DNA of 64,000 nt from Aphidius gifuensis (lineage: Eukaryota > Arthropoda > Insecta > Hymenoptera > Braconidae). The stretch is from assembly GCF_014905175.1 (NCBI RefSeq), contig NC_057793.1:6076001-6140000 (forward strand), read 5' to 3'. The notes below the pieces were generated by a model. That model searched no databases. It was given only the letters and a program-made list of their open reading frames with translations, and was not told the origin of the DNA. This document shows positions 60,768 to 64,000 of the stretch, one piece after another. Numbering within the stretch: the stretch's first letter is position 1; each line of letters starts with the position of its first letter. The position numbers and the translations under genes are program-made.

Positions 60768-60890
60768 CTGTCGAGGCAAACCGAACAATAGCACAAGCAC
60801 CTGCACGCCTGTCTCGGTCAACGTCCCTTTTTTTTTTTTAATTTTTTTTTTTATTTTCTCAAGTGGCTGCACAGCCTCTTTAATCCTCAT
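60768..60890 (-). other. Candidate first exon, 41 codons, ending at a CAG/GTATTT donor
   Basis: A minus-strand ATG (60888-60890), preceded closely by an in-frame TAA, opens MRIKEAVQPLEKIKKK. It crosses two A runs (Lys) and continues GTLTETGVQVLVLLFGLPRQ to a consensus donor at phase 0. The hydrophobic VQVLVLLFGL could be a membrane or signal core. The Lys-rich linker comes from homopolymers, which is the main reason for doubt. Confidence 0.17.
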
Positions 60891-62600
60891 CACTTAAAAA
60901 TTTTATTTTTTCTTTTGAAATGAAAAGAAGACCCAGTGCAATACGTTTTTTTCATTTTTTTTTTTTTTTATGACATCTTGACGTAACTCAAAACACACGC
61001 ATTATATTTTTTGCTGTTTTCATTCATATTTTAATATATATATTGTTGGTCAACCGCAAAACAAAGCTGTAATAATATAATTTATTATCAAACACCGTGA
61101 GAGAATCAGGTGGTTACTTTGTGTGCGTATGTATAATGAAATTGTCGAGTGAGATAGTCAATTTTTATGTATATTTTTCATCGTGGTGAATAGGCGTGTA
61201 TGGAATATTATCAAGACCTTCATGATATTATTATTAACCGTGGGAAAAATATCATAGTAAATACAGCAGGTTTCAATGAAAATCGATCGTCAAATAATTA
61301 TAATATAATAATATATATACAATATTTTTATTAATCATTAAAAATTCATTAAAATTATTTATAAATTTATTTTATTTTACCTTGATGTTTATTTTATTTA
61401 CTATAATTTTTTTGAATTTTATTTTATAATAAATTTTACTTTTATTTGACGAAGAAAACAGTCAAAAATTTAAGCTATATATTTTTTTATGTTTTATGCG
61501 ACAATCGAGGTCAAAAAAAATTTCAAATTAATGAAGAAAAATTTAAGAAAATTCAGAGTAATTATCGAGTGTATTTAAATTAATATGGAGAAATATTTTT
61601 GCCAAGAGATGTATGGTATGAAAAAAAAAATAAAAAAACATACATGATGCATTTAAAATTTGCATATATTTTATATGCATCATCAAAGACGTATTTGTAA
61701 TTAGGTCGGTGTTTACAGTGTGATCATGCAGTGACACCCGCTGCCATCACCGCCACTCACTTCAAAGTAAATTTTATATATATACTTATACTTTTTTTTT
61801 TTATTCATGTTGCTATTTTTTATTTAAATAAATTATATGTTTTTTATTTTATATATACATAAGTGTGTTAATTCAATGAACAGTGTTATATTTCATACCA
61901 GCATCGTCAACTATAATAACTTCTTATATTTCGTCATTGGTTTCATTTTTCTGAAAGCAAGCTGAAACTTTGTTTTACAATTCAAATAAAAATAATATGT
62001 CAAAAAAAATATTTATAACAATAAATTTTCAGCGAGATTTACAATAAATTTATATATATTTTGCCTTTTTTTTCATGTAATTTTGAATTTAAAGAGCAGC
62101 AAAAAAACAGTGAAAATAAATAAAAAAATATTAAAGTGTTTTATACAAAACGAAGCAAAGAAATTGAAATAATAAAAAAAAATATATTATATATACTTGA
62201 GGAAAATGTCGATCACAAATTCTGTTATGTATATTTTCAACTCTAAAAATTTCTCACTGTTTTTTTTTTTGTCTTTCTCACCCTTTTTAAATTATTTTTT
62301 TTTTTCCTTCATTACATTCACAGAAATAATTCAATACCTCACGAAAAAAAAAAAATTACCCACTAATAATAAAAAGAAAATTTTCAATAAATTTTATTGT
62401 AAATAATTAATTTTTTATTTTAATGATTTTACTTGTTTTTTTTTTTCTGTACGAGCATAAATATTTCCTCAATTTTTTCGATATTTACAAGTCGTGTATT
62501 TACAGAAGAAAAAAATATATAGCAAAAAGTCAATTGGTATAGAAAAAGAGGAATAATTCTTGTGCAGCAAGTGTAATAAGAAAAAAAAAAAAATAGTGCA
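60891..62600. other. AT-rich non-coding stretch
   Basis: AT-rich matrix with a moderate patch at 61080-61210. A 64-codon minus frame (61543-61737) is unremarkable. No gene is supported. Confidence 0.65.
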
Positions 62601-62639
62601 GTAAAAAAGAAAAAATAAAAAGAGTTAAGCCGGGGGTCT

Positions 62640-62651
62640 ACGACCGGTCGT
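62640..62651. repeat. Perfect 12-bp palindrome ACGACCGGTCGT
   Basis: A self-complementary GC-rich 12-mer preceded by a G run (62632-62636) in A-rich DNA. Possible dimer-binding site. Confidence 0.9.
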
Positions 62652-62788
62652 TATATTATTTCTTCCTTTTGAGTTTTTTTTTTTTTGTATTTTTTATTAT
62701 TTGAATTTTATCGGTGTAGCTGTGCAATCGTTCTAGGCTGATAGGGTTTAAAAAAAAAAAACGGTCACTGATCCTTCCGCCCGTATAC

Positions 62789-62853
62789 CTGCAAGTCTCA
62801 CAACTGACCCTTCGGTTTATAGATAAAAAAAAATTTAGAGAGATGGAAATCAT
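62789..62853 (-). other. Candidate first exon, 21 codons plus 2 bases, ending at a CAG/GTATAC donor
   Basis: The minus-strand ATG at 62851-62853 opens MISISLNFFLSINRRVSCET and ends after Cys and a split codon at a strong donor. If unspliced, the frame continues to 62656 with RYTGGRISDRFFFLNP and a Lys-rich tail. The CETC pair is the only motif. The protein is not recognised. Confidence 0.17.
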
Positions 62854-63531
62854 CAATGTGCAACCTTCGGCATATATATATACACATTTAGATATATATA
62901 TGTGTTAAAATAAAATATATGAGGGTTAAATAACACTACCACCTGTCCCCCTGGCCCCTTATTTTTTTTGTTTTTTTTTTTTTACTCTGTTTAATCTTGT
63001 TTTCGAAAAAATTAAAAAACCCGGGAAGCAAGCAATTATATTTAACAGGTATTTTTATTTTTTCATGGAATGCTTTTTGAGGAAAAATTGACAACTCATG
63101 CACCATCATGAAAAAAAATATAAAATTAAATATTAATTATTAAATAACTTGAAATATATTTAAATAAATAATGTAAATTAAAAATTAAAAAAAGTGTCTC
63201 TTTAAATTCTACAACTAAAAGAACTGCATTATTATTTTTTTTTTTTCTATTTTTCAATCAATTTTATCATATAATTAAAAATAAAAAAAATTACAGAACG
63301 TTACCTCAAACCACATTCATAAATAATATTATAAAAAATTAAAATATTTATTTCTTACATGCAAATAAATATTTTACAACAAATCTTTGACTTTCTCTTC
63401 ATATGAAAATTAAACTAAAAATATAAAAACTGTAATTATATATATTTTAAGAAAAAAAATTATTAATTCGTTAATTAATTAAAATATCTAAAAAATGATT
63501 AAAATTTTGAAATAAATATATATTCTATTAG
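62854..63531. other. AT-rich stretch, presumed intron if the last candidate exon is real
   Basis: A C-rich patch (62936-62960) and otherwise AT matrix. AATGATTAAA (63493-63502) is a plausible branch-point region about 30 bases before the acceptor at 63530-63531. Confidence 0.4.
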
Positions 63532-63626
63532 TTGAAGAGAAGCCGAAAGAGCATAATCGTGATCGTAGCACAAAAGCCACGGTCATTGACTCTGATGATA
63601 CCTACTCTCTCTCTTCTCGTCTCTCA
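63532..63626 (+). CDS. Candidate internal coding exon of an unidentified gene
   Basis: This is the best protein-coding candidate in the window. The acceptor TATTCTATTAG ends at 63531. The donor TCA/GTGAGTATG begins at 63627 and matches the consensus closely. Two leftover bases precede 31 open codons, EEKPKEHNRDRSTKATVIDS then DDTYSLSSRLS, giving entry phase 2 and exit phase 0. The peptide is charged and Ser/Thr-rich with no homopolymer-driven residues, like a disordered cytoplasmic or linker segment. The frame stays open to 63776, so a longer exon with a donor near GTAACA (63729) is possible (VSMSCTRYSQLPQEIIRFK). The pyrimidine tract is weak. The protein is not recognised, and the gene would continue to the right of the window. 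Confidence 0.38.
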
Positions 63627-64000
63627 GTGAGTATGTCTTGCACTAGGTATAGTCAGTTGCCCCAAGAAATAATAAGGTTCAAACTGGCCAGGGTTTATTC
63701 TCGCTTCATCTTTCCTTTCTCTCCTCAAGTAACATTTTTTTTTCTTATTTTTATTCAACAATTTAACTTAAATATATAATTAAATCTCGTCATATTTTTT
63801 AAACTATTAATAGTTAAATTCTCACGGTAAAAGTAAAAAAAAAAAAAAATTATCAATTAGTTAAAAAACAAAAAGAAAAAATTTTCAACGCAGATATTTT
63901 TTGATTTATTTATAAATAAACAATTAATCGTTAAATTCTCACGTTTTTAATGGTAAAAAAAAAACGAAAATAATAGATGAAAAAATAGGTGAAAGTATAA
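63627..64000. other. Presumed intron start after the last candidate exon
   Basis: About 100 bases of ordinary composition after the donor, still open in the exon frame, then AT-rich matrix to the window edge with TAAATTCTCACG repeated at about 63814 and 63932. Confidence 0.4.

Noticed and set aside
1..64000. Bacterial, organellar, viral or endogenous viral DNA
   Set aside because: No coding density, ribosomal genes, capsid, integrase, polymerase or long terminal repeats were recognised anywhere.

Overview
The window reads as eukaryotic, most likely animal, non-coding DNA. It is extremely AT-rich, with hundreds of A or T runs of 8 to 18 bases, TATATA stretches and short microsatellites. It has no long open frames, operons, Shine-Dalgarno sites or bacterial gene packing. 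A tRNA-derived SINE and two satellite-like arrays support an animal genome. The texture fits an AT-rich insect such as a parasitoid wasp, but that is inference and no gene confirms it. No rRNA, true tRNA, CRISPR array, intact transposase or reverse transcriptase was recognised, and no protein could be named with confidence.

Three repeats are certain. A minus-strand SINE with Pol III A and B boxes lies at about 20.76-21.00 kb. Seven copies of a ~152-bp unit lie at 43.69-44.73 kb, just downstream of a GC-only 7-bp-arm palindrome at 43.55 kb. Nearly five copies of a unit repeating at exactly 163 bp lie at 54.81-55.58 kb, beside a GC-rich island.

Set in the AT-rich matrix are some thirty short islands of ordinary base composition. 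Several carry coding-like frames, splice-like borders or start contexts. The best is an internal exon candidate at the right edge (63532-63626, plus), suggesting that a plus-strand gene continues out of the window. A last-exon candidate with a poly(A) signal lies at the left edge (41-360). Others include a signal-peptide-like start exon (58354-58467), a basic exon candidate (24444-24573) and small ATG frames at 1.4, 2.6, 3.2, 4.3 and 6.0 kb. Many islands are open on both strands, so conserved non-coding elements (enhancers) are an equally good reading for most of them. In DNA of this composition the number of 60-100 codon open frames is not far above my rough chance expectation, so all coding calls carry low confidence.

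Layout: 0-7 kb has the densest small-ORF islands; 7-20 kb is mostly AT-rich matrix with isolated islands; 20-24 kb holds the SINE and GC-richer patches; 24-36 kb has the broadest low-homopolymer stretches (26.7-27.7 and 33.5-34.6 kb); 36-43.5 kb is largely featureless; 43.5-55.6 kb holds both arrays and structured islands; 55.6-64 kb is AT-rich up to the terminal exon candidate. The whole could be a gene desert or very large introns between the two edge exons. The sequence shows no pathway or cooperating gene set.
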